From positions 496,001 to 560,000 of the forward strand of contig NZ_JBLUOA010000001.1 in assembly GCF_048060095.1 (NCBI RefSeq): DNA of 64,000 bases. Direction: 5' to 3'. A program made the position numbers and the translations under genes. The stretch is from JBLUOA01 sp048060095 (lineage in GTDB: Bacteria; Pseudomonadota; Alphaproteobacteria; Rhodobacterales; Rhodobacteraceae). A model generated the notes under the pieces. That model was not told the origin of the DNA. It saw nothing but the letters and a program-made list of their open reading frames with translations, and made no database searches. Shown piece by piece: positions 25,425 through 32,836 of this stretch. How positions within the stretch are numbered: the first letter of the stretch is position 1; every line of letters begins with the position of its first letter.

Positions 25425-28184
25425 ATGATGCCATCCATGAGCGACTATTACTCTGCGATTCAACTTAGATCAGATCGCTGGAGCACGCTCAGGGAGGCGA
25501 CAGACAAGATCGCGCGATCCCCGTCCGGCAAGGATGCCGAAAAGACCCGCAAACAGATCAATGAACTTTTCGACTCCCTGTCATTGATCGAGGCGTATTG
25601 GGCCTTTCCGGGGATGCAGGCGTTCGATCACGTTCGCCGCCAGTTCGAACACAACAACTTTGAAGACGCAGCATTCGCCGTGCAACGGATTACGCGGGCG
25701 CTGACGACCGGCGCCTATCGTCGGCGGCAAGTGCCGCTGGAACGGGACGCCGCCGATCAGGACGACCACGACGACGAAGCGGTCCAGTCGCTTGAAGCGC
25801 GGGCGCTGGCCAAGCCGTATTTCGAAGTGATGATCGTCGACAATGTGAATGAGCATCAGGAGCGTTGGCTGAAAAGCAACTTTTCCCGAATGCGGCGGCC
25901 CGAAGATCCGTTCCACTACGAACCCGTCGTCGTGCCCAGCCTTCAGGATGCGCTAATCGGTATTCTGTTCAATCACAACATTCAGGCGGTGGTGATCCGC
26001 CCCGGTCTGATCCTTGAATCGAAGGTCGAACTGCCGATCCTGACCCGGTATCTGAACCGCGCGGGCGGGATTGAAGCGATTGAAGAACTCGCGCCTGAAA
26101 ACTATGGCCCGGAACTGTGCCGCCTGATAGGCAGGGTTCGACCAGAGCTTGATGCCTACCTTGTCACCGAACGGTCGGTGGAGGAAATCGCGGGCCTCGA
26201 CCTCGGTATATGTCGGCGGGTGTTTTACAATCAGGAAGACTTCCTTGAACTGCACCTCAACATCCTGCGAGGGGTTCAGGCGCGGTATAAGACGCCGTTT
26301 TTTACGGCTCTCGTCGAATACTCCAAGCAACCGACCGGTGTGTTTCACGCAATGCCGATCAGCCGCGGCAAGTCCATTTCGCGGAGTCATTGGATTCAGG
26401 ACATGGGCGCGTTTTACGGGCCGAACATCTTTCTTGCCGAAACATCGGCCACTTCGGGCGGGCTGGATAGCTTGCTGGAACCCCACGGCCCGATTAAAGA
26501 AGCGCAGGAGCTCGCCAGTCGGGCGTTTGGATCAAAACAGACATTCTTTGCCACGAACGGCACGTCGACCTGCAATAAGATCGTGGTGCAGGCGGTGGTG
26601 CGGCCCGGCGATATCGTGCTGGTCGACCGGGATTGCCACAAATCGCATCATTACGGAATGGTGTTGGCAGGCGCGCAGGTCGTTTACCTCGATAGCTATC
26701 CGCTGAACGAATATTCTATGTATGGCGCGGTGCCGCTGCGCGAGATCAAGCACCAACTGCTGCAATTGAAGGCAACTGGCAAGCTGGACCGTGTTCGGAT
26801 GCTGCTGCTGACGAACTGCACCTTTGACGGCGTTGTTTATAACGTCGAGCGGGTGATGGAAGAATGCCTCGCCATCAAGCCCGACCTCGTGTTCTTGTGG
26901 GACGAGGCGTGGTTCGCCTTCGCCCGATTTGGCCCGACCTATCGCCAACGCACCGGGATGAACGCGGCGAATACGTTGCGTGAACGCCTGCGGTCCGACG
27001 CCCACGCCAAAGCCTACGCGGCGCAGCAGAAAAAGCTTGAGAATGCGGATGAGGAGACGCTGCTTTCAACCCGCCTGATCCCGCCGCCAAATGCGCGGGT
27101 TCGGGTTTACGCAACGCAATCGACCCACAAAACGCTGACCTCGCTGCGGCAGGGGTCGATGGTTCACGTCAATGATCAGGATTTCAAAGGCGAGGTCGAG
27201 GCGAGCTTTCACGAAGCCTATATGACGCACACGTCGACTTCGCCGAACTACCAGATCATCGCGTCGCTTGACGTCGGGCGGCGACAGGTCGAACTGGAAG
27301 GGTTCGAATTCGTCCAGCGCCAGCTAGAGGCGGCGATGTCGATGCGGCGCGCGATATCGACCCATCCTTTGCTTCAGAAATACTTCAAAGTGCTGACCGC
27401 CGGCGACATGATCCCAGAGGATTATCGCGAAAGCGGAGTGGAAAGCTACTACGACCCCGAACAGGGCTGGACGGATATCTGGGACTGTTGGGAAAAGGAT
27501 GAATTCGTTCTCGACGCGACGCGGGTGACGCTTGCGGTGGGTGGCACGGGCTGGGACGGTGATACGTTCAAGACCGATATCCTGATGGATAAATACGGCA
27601 TCCAGATCAATAAGACGTCGCGCAACACCGTTTTGTTCATGACCAATATCGGCACGACACGATCCTCGGTCGCCTATCTGATCGAGGTTCTGGTCGAGAT
27701 TGCGAAGGATCTTGATGATCTTCTTGATGACGCATCGAAAATGGAGCGGCGCGGGTTTGAAAATCGGGTGAACAACCTGATGCACAATCTGCCGCCGCTG
27801 CCGGATTTCAGCCGCTTCCACGACGCCTTCCGCACCGATGCGAAGACGATGGAGGGCGACATCCGATCCGCGTTCTTCCTTAGCTACGATGAGAACAACT
27901 GCGACTATCTGGAACTTGACGGGTCGGTCAAAGCGGCGATGCAGGAGGGGGGCGATGTTGTCTCCGCCTCCTTCATTATTCCCTACCCGCCGGGGTTCCC
28001 GATACTGGTGCCAGGACAAGTGGTAAGCGAGGAAATTCTCGCCTTCATGCGTGCGCTCGACGTGAGCGAAATCCACGGCTACCGCGACGACCTGGGCCTG
28101 CGGGTCTTTACCAAAGAAGCGCTCAAACAACAGGCCAAGGCAAACGCTGCCCGGTTGAAGCTGAACGCCGAGCGCAACAAATAA
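25425..28184 (+). CDS. Oversized Orn/Lys/Arg-type PLP decarboxylase
   Basis: A 919-residue PLP enzyme of the bacterial ornithine/lysine/arginine decarboxylase fold. Residues 380-415 carry GTSTCNKIVVQA and DRDCHKSHHYG, WDEAW has the PLP-pairing Asp493, and STHKTLTSLRQGS has the Schiff-base Lys569. AdiA, CadA and SpeC are about 710-760 residues. The excess here is mainly an N-terminal helical region (about 1-130, ending in an Asp/His-rich linker) and an insertion at about 515-550. ATG 25425 is chosen because GGAG lies 6 bases upstream. The substrate may be an unusual basic or acidic amino acid; specificity cannot be assigned. Companion genes suggest the amine is then joined to a carboxylate. 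Confidence 0.85.
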   Translation: MMPSMSDYYSAIQLRSDRWSTLREATDKIARSPSGKDAEKTRKQINELFDSLSLIEAYWAFPGMQAFDHVRRQFEHNNFEDAAFAVQRITRALTTGAYRRRQVPLERDAADQDDHDDEAVQSLEARALAKPYFEVMIVDNVNEHQERWLKSNFSRMRRPEDPFHYEPVVVPSLQDALIGILFNHNIQAVVIRPGLILESKVELPILTRYLNRAGGIEAIEELAPENYGPELCRLIGRVRPELDAYLVTERSVEEIAGLDLGICRRVFYNQEDFLELHLNILRGVQARYKTPFFTALVEYSKQPTGVFHAMPISRGKSISRSHWIQDMGAFYGPNIFLAETSATSGGLDSLLEPHGPIKEAQELASRAFGSKQTFFATNGTSTCNKIVVQAVVRPGDIVLVDRDCHKSHHYGMVLAGAQVVYLDSYPLNEYSMYGAVPLREIKHQLLQLKATGKLDRVRMLLLTNCTFDGVVYNVERVMEECLAIKPDLVFLWDEAWFAFARFGPTYRQRTGMNAANTLRERLRSDAHAKAYAAQQKKLENADEETLLSTRLIPPPNARVRVYATQSTHKTLTSLRQGSMVHVNDQDFKGEVEASFHEAYMTHTSTSPNYQIIASLDVGRRQVELEGFEFVQRQLEAAMSMRRAISTHPLLQKYFKVLTAGDMIPEDYRESGVESYYDPEQGWTDIWDCWEKDEFVLDATRVTLAVGGTGWDGDTFKTDILMDKYGIQINKTSRNTVLFMTNIGTTRSSVAYLIEVLVEIAKDLDDLLDDASKMERRGFENRVNNLMHNLPPLPDFSRFHDAFRTDAKTMEGDIRSAFFLSYDENNCDYLELDGSVKAAMQEGGDVVSASFIIPYPPGFPILVPGQVVSEEILAFMRALDVSEIHGYRDDLGLRVFTKEALKQQAKANAARLKLNAERNK

Positions 28185-28198
28185 ACAGAGAGGACAAG

Positions 28199-29659
28199 AT
28201 GACGAAATCGGTATTGAAGAATATCTCTGAGATTCGCCGCCATTTTCACCGGAACGAGGATCCGATCTACTTCATCTCTGCGACAAACTTCAATCTGCTG
28301 GGATTGGACGAGTGGTGTAAAAATTTCAAGTATATCTGCTACATAGATTGTTATGACGGAAAGCATCCGAATGTGTTCTGCCCGTCTGAACAACCCCACG
28401 CTGAGTTCCAGTCGATCGAAGACATCAACAACTACCTGCTTCAGCACAAGGAAGTCATCGACCTGATAAAGCGGCGGGGCGGCAAGCCAAAATTCGTGTT
28501 CCTGATGTTCGACGAGGAGACAGAGCGGCTGTCAAAGGAACTGGGCGCGGAGGTGTGGTTCCCGAAAGCCAAGCTGCGCACCAATATGGACAACAAGATC
28601 GAAACCGTGCGGATCGGCAACAAGGCGGGCGTGCCGTCGGTGCCGAATGTGCTGGCAGAGGTGAAGGACTACGCGGACCTGCGCAAGACATGCGAGAAGG
28701 CCAAGATCGGGCATGACCTCGTGCTGCAATCGGCGTTCGGCGACAGCGGGCACACCACGTTCTTCATCAAGTCCGAGGCCGATTTCCGGCGGCATGAGCA
28801 TGAGATCGTCGGAGAGGGCGAGATCAAGATCATGAAGCGCATCGATTGCCGGGGATCGGCGATCGAGGCTTGCGCGACGAAGGAAGGCACCATCGTCGGC
28901 CCCTTAATGACCGAACTCGTCGGGTTCAAGGAACTGACCCCTTATCGAGGCGGCTGGTGCGGGAACGAGATTTTCTCGACCGCTTTCCCGCCGAAGGTCC
29001 GGCAGAAGGCGCGGGAACTGACCTTCAAGTTCGGTGAGCAACTGCGCAAGGAAGGGTATCGCGGGTATTTCGAACTCGACTTCCTGATCGACAAGAAGAC
29101 TGGCGATATCTGGCTGGGCGAACTGAACCCCCGCATCACTGGCGCGTCCTCAATGACCAATCACGCGGCCTTCGCCCATGCGGACGCGCCGCTGTTCCTG
29201 TTCCACCTGCTTGAATTCTCGAAGAAGAAATTCAACCTCGATGTGGCCGAGCTGAACGGCCGCTGGGCGGACCCGAGCATGATCGATAGCTGGTCGCAGA
29301 TGGTTATCAAACATACGGACGATACCGTCGACATCGCGACTGATGTGCCAGAAACCGGCATCTACAAGATGAAAGAGGACGGCTCCGTTGTCTTTGACCG
29401 CTTCGACTATCACCGCCGCGCTGTGGAGTCCGAGAATGAAGCGTTCTTCCTGCGCATCCTGCAGCCGGGCGATTACCGCTATGAGGGGGCGGATATCGGC
29501 ATTCTCGTGACGCGGGGCCGTTCGATGACGCCGGGTTTCAAGTTGAACGAACGCGGAAAACGGTGGATACACGGCATCAAGCAGGGCGTGGCCGCAAAGC
29601 CATTGCCCGTGGTCGAAGCCGGGCCGGCGCTGTCTGATCCGGCGTTCAAGATTCTCTGA
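28199..29659 (+). CDS. ATP-grasp ligase, biotin-carboxylase-like
   Basis: A 486-residue protein. Residues 115-330 form an ATP-grasp fold: LRTNMDNKIETVRIGNKAG starts the domain, LVLQSAFGDSGHTTFF resembles the glycine-rich ATP loop, and YFELDFLI plus WLGELNPRITGASSMTNHA supply the metal-binding Glu/Asn residues. The first 110 residues are an unusual aromatic- and cysteine-rich N-terminal domain, and there is no biotin carboxyl carrier or carboxyltransferase gene nearby, so a real biotin carboxylase role is unlikely. ATP-grasp enzymes of this kind make amide bonds between a carboxylate and an amine. Starts 14 bases after the decarboxylase with GAGAGGACAAG upstream. Confidence 0.82.
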   Translation: MTKSVLKNISEIRRHFHRNEDPIYFISATNFNLLGLDEWCKNFKYICYIDCYDGKHPNVFCPSEQPHAEFQSIEDINNYLLQHKEVIDLIKRRGGKPKFVFLMFDEETERLSKELGAEVWFPKAKLRTNMDNKIETVRIGNKAGVPSVPNVLAEVKDYADLRKTCEKAKIGHDLVLQSAFGDSGHTTFFIKSEADFRRHEHEIVGEGEIKIMKRIDCRGSAIEACATKEGTIVGPLMTELVGFKELTPYRGGWCGNEIFSTAFPPKVRQKARELTFKFGEQLRKEGYRGYFELDFLIDKKTGDIWLGELNPRITGASSMTNHAAFAHADAPLFLFHLLEFSKKKFNLDVAELNGRWADPSMIDSWSQMVIKHTDDTVDIATDVPETGIYKMKEDGSVVFDRFDYHRRAVESENEAFFLRILQPGDYRYEGADIGILVTRGRSMTPGFKLNERGKRWIHGIKQGVAAKPLPVVEAGPALSDPAFKIL

Positions 29660-29688
29660 CCTCTGACGCATCCGCGTGAAGGATTCTG

Positions 29689-30672
29689 ATGCAGCTTCTT
29701 TGGCGCGCCATAAATGAACCGACCCCCGGCCCGAAATGGGCCGGGATATTTCAGGAATACTGGCCAGACTATCATCGCTGGTGGCTGAAGGCAGGGGCCG
29801 AGGCCCGCCCGACCTATTGGGATAGCCTGCAAGCGCTGAACACCCACATGCCGGAACTTGTGCCGCTTTACGAACAACTGTGCGAGTTGTCGGGCGGATC
29901 GGACCACGCTGCGCGGTTCCTCAGCTTTTACTGCCCGCCGCCCTACCTGTCCGGCTGTTCGCAGGCGATCTGGCCGGGGAAAGAACCGGTGCTGGTTCGT
30001 AATTATGACTATCATCCCAAGGCGTTTGACAGCCTGATCCTGCGGACCGAATGGCAAGGCCGGAAAATCGTCGGGACAAGCGATGGATTGTGGGGCTTGG
30101 TCGACGGCATGAATGATGCGGGGCTTGCGGTGTCGTTGACCTTCGGCGGGCGGCGCGTGGTTGGTGACGGGTTCGGCGTGCCGCTGATCCTTCGCTACGT
30201 GCTGCAAACCTGCGAAACGGCCGAGGAAGCGGGCGAAGCGCTCGCGCGAGTGCCGACACACATGAGCTATAACGTCACTGTGGTGGATGCAAAGCGCAGG
30301 TTTCTGACCGCGCTCATGGCACCGGATCGTCCGACGCAAATCACCCATGCGGCGGTGGCGACGAACCATCAGGAAAAGGTCGAATGGGCCAGCCACGCCC
30401 GTTTCACCGCGACGGTTGAACGCGAACGGTTCCTGCTGCAACGCCTGACCCTACATGTGGAACCGGAAGAAAAATTCGTCAGCGCGTTCCTGAAACCACC
30501 GCTTTATTCCTCGGCCTTCAACGAAGGGTTTGGCACGCTTTATACTGCGGTCTATCGGCCAAGGCTTGGCCAGATGGAGATCAAATGGCCGAAGGCGACG
30601 TGGCAGCTTGACCTCAATGATTTTGAGGAAGGCCAGCGCGCGATCTACACGCCGGAGCTTGAGCGACCCTAG
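29689..30672 (+). CDS. C45-type Ntn acyltransferase/amidohydrolase
   Basis: A 327-residue protein of the acyl-CoA:6-aminopenicillanate acyltransferase-like (C45) family. Autoproteolysis is expected between Gly89 and Cys90 (YLSGCSQAIW), making Cys90 the N-terminal nucleophile. LVRNYDYHP and GLVDGMNDAGLAVSLTFGGR are conserved parts of the Ntn core. Enzymes of this family hydrolyse or form amide bonds of N-acyl amines and beta-lactams. It is the last gene of the amidase-decarboxylase-ligase operon, and its TAG stop overlaps that of the convergent PaaX-like gene (CTAG, 30669-30672). Its place suggests acylation or deacylation of the operon's amine product. Confidence 0.8.
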   Translation: MQLLWRAINEPTPGPKWAGIFQEYWPDYHRWWLKAGAEARPTYWDSLQALNTHMPELVPLYEQLCELSGGSDHAARFLSFYCPPPYLSGCSQAIWPGKEPVLVRNYDYHPKAFDSLILRTEWQGRKIVGTSDGLWGLVDGMNDAGLAVSLTFGGRRVVGDGFGVPLILRYVLQTCETAEEAGEALARVPTHMSYNVTVVDAKRRFLTALMAPDRPTQITHAAVATNHQEKVEWASHARFTATVERERFLLQRLTLHVEPEEKFVSAFLKPPLYSSAFNEGFGTLYTAVYRPRLGQMEIKWPKATWQLDLNDFEEGQRAIYTPELERP

Positions 30673-31484
30673 CCGGCTGCCCGTGGGTGTTGCAGTGCCG
30701 CGACCAAAGCCTCGGGGCTTGGGCGGGCGAGTTTATTCATCAGATGTAGAACCGTCCGGCGGCATTCGGACCCGGCCCAACCCTCCAGCGCGAAATCGGC
30801 GGCGGCGGGGTGGCGCAGCAGGATGCGGCGCCAGTTGTGCAGGATCAACGTGCGCAGGATCGTCTGTTCGATCAGGGTGCTTTGCCGGATGCTGCGCAGG
30901 TTGCGCGTGATGCCTTTCAGCAGTGCATCAAGTTCCTCATAGGCCGTGACGATCTCTGGCGGTGCGATTTTGTCCCTGACCCAACCCACGTCAGACAACA
31001 CACTTAGCGATCCCACAAAGGCGTTGGGCGGGGCGGGGTGAGGGCGGATCGGCAGCAGATAGGTGTTGCCAGACACCGCAATCGCATCATGCAGCGGGCC
31101 GTTTGCCGCGTCGCCTGCGCTATGTGGGGCGGTAATGATGATGTGCCAGTCGGCGGGCTTTTCCGGTGCCGCGCCATAAACACGGTGGCGCACCGCGTTG
31201 GTTTGCTGGCGGCCAAAATCGGTGAGGGCGTATAGGCTGACCCGCCCAATTTTGCTGGTTTCGATCCAGCCATCCTTACGCAAACGGTGAAGCGCGACGC
31301 GCAGGGCTTCGGGCTTGATCCCGATAGGCTGCACGAGTGCGGCCAGAACCGGACCTATCAGGTGAGTTTTCGGAGCGGCGGCGAGGTCGCCGAAGAACGT
31401 CACAAGGACAGACCAGACCTTCAGCGTGCTGTGGTCTTTCAGGTCGTTGATTGCCGCAAGGGCGCGATCATTTCCTTGGGTCAT
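30669..31484 (-). CDS. PaaX-family transcriptional regulator
   Basis: A 271-residue PaaX-like repressor. The N-terminal winged-helix domain starts at about residue 18 (LKVWSVLVTFFGDLA) with GIKPEALRVALHRLRKDGWI as recognition region, followed by the middle PaaX domain (DWHIIITAPHS) and the C-terminal all-helical domain. PaaX itself responds to phenylacetyl-CoA; here no phenylacetate genes are nearby. It converges on the C45 enzyme gene with overlapping stop codons, so it could regulate that operon or a distant one. A 13-bp hairpin separates its promoter from the small-protein gene upstream. Confidence 0.85.
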   Translation of the reverse strand: MTQGNDRALAAINDLKDHSTLKVWSVLVTFFGDLAAAPKTHLIGPVLAALVQPIGIKPEALRVALHRLRKDGWIETSKIGRVSLYALTDFGRQQTNAVRHRVYGAAPEKPADWHIIITAPHSAGDAANGPLHDAIAVSGNTYLLPIRPHPAPPNAFVGSLSVLSDVGWVRDKIAPPEIVTAYEELDALLKGITRNLRSIRQSTLIEQTILRTLILHNWRRILLRHPAAADFALEGWAGSECRRTVLHLMNKLARPSPEALVAALQHPRAAG

Positions 31485-31540
31485 ATCCGTAGGTTACAGA
31501 GTATCGCAGATATGCTCTAGCCCAAAGGGGGGCGAGCGTG

Positions 31541-31573
31541 CGCCCGCCGCCGGTATCAGGCCGGCGGCGGGCG
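31541..31573 (-). terminator. Strong 13-bp hairpin closing the subtilase operon
   Basis: CGCCCGCCGCCGG (31541-31553) and CCGGCGGCGGGCG (31561-31573) are perfect complements with a 7-base loop. It lies 14 bases after the stop of the last gene of the minus-strand operon and before the PaaX-like gene. The T-run (AATTTTT) is on the plus-strand side, so as a minus-strand terminator it lacks a U-tract. It may block transcription in both directions or stabilise the 3' end. Confidence 0.55.
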
Positions 31574-31587
31574 AATTTTTGGGGCCG

Positions 31588-31833
31588 TCAGACGCGCTTG
31601 AAATAGCGTGTCCGCAGCAAAACGCGGCTGTCCTGGCTATCGACCATTTGCACCCGTGCTTCGGGCGAAAAGGTATAGCGCCGCCCCGTATAGCTGCCAC
31701 GCACCGTAAAGGAATTGCCGCCGACATAGCCGATGCGCACATCGGTCGTGGGCAGTTCTTTCGGAATGACGGGCGGGGGGCCTGTGTCAATTGACCAAGG
31801 CATCTCCGCTCTCAGATCTCCGCAACATCCCAT
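31588..31833 (-). CDS. Small MGCC protein, unknown function
   Basis: An 81-residue protein starting MGCCGDLRAEMPWSIDTG. ATG 31833 is chosen because AAGGAG lies 9 bases upstream and this start lies inside the end of the preceding DUF1360-like gene (47-base overlap), suggesting coupled translation. The C-terminal half (IGYVGGNSFTVRGSYTGRR, then YTFSP) is predicted beta-rich and looks like the small SH3-like barrels often encoded in phage structural modules; this is my reading and unverified. Two adjacent N-terminal cysteines could bind metal or be modified. Last gene of the operon with the Cys/Tyr-repeat subtilase. Confidence 0.7.
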   Translation of the reverse strand: MGCCGDLRAEMPWSIDTGPPPVIPKELPTTDVRIGYVGGNSFTVRGSYTGRRYTFSPEARVQMVDSQDSRVLLRTRYFKRV

Positions 31834-32137
31834 TTTTCTGTTCTCCTTCAATCAAAATTGGTTCTTCTGAGCGTTCTTCCAACAGGATCGCCGCGCCGGA
31901 CAGGGCAAGCCACAAAACGACGTGCATGTGCCAGGCGGCGTCGATCACGAAAGCAAACGGTATGGCCACCCAAAGCGACAGGCATTTGAAGCAATCCATC
32001 AAATGCCCGACCCAACTGCGGCCAGCGGCAATTCTAAGGTAGATGACCACGTTCCATGGTCCGTCCTCTTTCGCGATCAGGTGCGTGACGCGCCAGACCG
32101 CGAAAACTGCCAGTAGTATGATTAACCAATCGGCCAT
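31787..32137 (-). CDS. DUF1360-like small membrane protein
   Basis: A 116-residue protein with three hydrophobic stretches (about residues 3-20, 50-67 and 70-86). The pattern WRVTHLIAKEDGPWNVVIYL, followed by a CFKC motif (residues about 50-53), matches what I recall of DUF1360 proteins: a T-R/H-L segment, an acidic GP motif, then a Cys-x2-Cys at the start of the next helix. The function of that family is unknown. GAGGG precedes the ATG. It follows the acidic protein by 81 bases and overlaps the MGCC gene. It could anchor the operon's soluble products to the membrane. Confidence 0.7.
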   Translation of the reverse strand: MADWLIILLAVFAVWRVTHLIAKEDGPWNVVIYLRIAAGRSWVGHLMDCFKCLSLWVAIPFAFVIDAAWHMHVVLWLALSGAAILLEERSEEPILIEGEQKNGMLRRSESGDALVN

Positions 32138-32218
32138 TGTGCCCTCTGCTTTCTGTCGGAACTCTCAAGTGAAACGCTGTGGGCCAGCGAAGGCCCACAG
32201 CGATTTTGCATAGATGCC

Positions 32219-32812
32219 TCAGGCATCACGGTCCGGAAGTTCCAGAGTTGTCGTAACGCGGATCGTCCGCGTTCCATCCCGGCCGACCTCTGACGACGAC
32301 CGGAGGTCGGCCGAAAGGGGGTCACTTTGGTTGGGCAGGTCTGGAAGCTCTCCGTCGATGTCCGTCGCACCACCGAGGTCGAGTTCCAGCTCTGGTTCGT
32401 CGATGTCCGGCGGTTCGGGCAGATCGATGTCGATCATATCCGGTTCTCCGGGCTCATCCAGATCGTCCTCCTCAAGCCCACCAAGCATATCGACGTCGGG
32501 ATCGATATCCTCAAGGGCGGCAGCAATATCGGAGTCAGGGTCATCGATCAGATCGTCGAAATCGTCCCCGAGGTCGCCACCAAGCCCATCATCCGGGGTG
32601 TCCGGATCGTCCGGAAGCGGAGGCTCCGGCATATCGGGCATATCGGGTTCGGGCGGCTCCGGCAGATCGTCGATGTCGTCGAACTCGTCCATGGCGGGGG
32701 CGCCGCCATCCGGCGCCCCCAGTTCTTCCAGTTCCGCTTCTGCCAAGGCTGCCAGTTCAGGCAAGTCACCCTCAGCGGCAAGCGGGTCGTCCATCCATTC
32801 AGGATTTGTCAT
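32219..32812 (-). CDS. Lysine-free Asp/Glu/Pro-rich acidic protein
   Basis: A 197-residue protein of extreme composition: I count 69 Asp+Glu (about 35%), no lysine, no cysteine, and five arginines, all within the last 30 residues. Short repeats such as PEPPEPDMPDMPEPPLPDD and runs of DD spaced by hydrophobics suggest an intrinsically disordered polyanion. The last about 30 residues (EVGRDGTRTIRVTTTLELPD) look like a structured beta-rich tail that could be a recognition tag. ATG 32812 is used because AAGGAGA is 6 bases upstream. It follows the repeat subtilase by 24 bases. The very basic, Tyr/Cys/Arg-rich repeats of that subtilase are an obvious electrostatic partner; a chaperone or inhibitor role is an inference. 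Confidence 0.8.
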   Translation of the reverse strand: MTNPEWMDDPLAAEGDLPELAALAEAELEELGAPDGGAPAMDEFDDIDDLPEPPEPDMPDMPEPPLPDDPDTPDDGLGGDLGDDFDDLIDDPDSDIAAALEDIDPDVDMLGGLEEDDLDEPGEPDMIDIDLPEPPDIDEPELELDLGGATDIDGELPDLPNQSDPLSADLRSSSEVGRDGTRTIRVTTTLELPDRDA

Positions 32813-32836
32813 GGTATTTCTCCTTTTCACCACTGA

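Noticed and set aside
28199..29659. Biotin carboxylase subunit of an acyl-CoA carboxylase.
   Set aside because: No carrier or carboxyltransferase gene is nearby, and the N-terminal domain differs; the ATP-grasp core alone does not justify the name.
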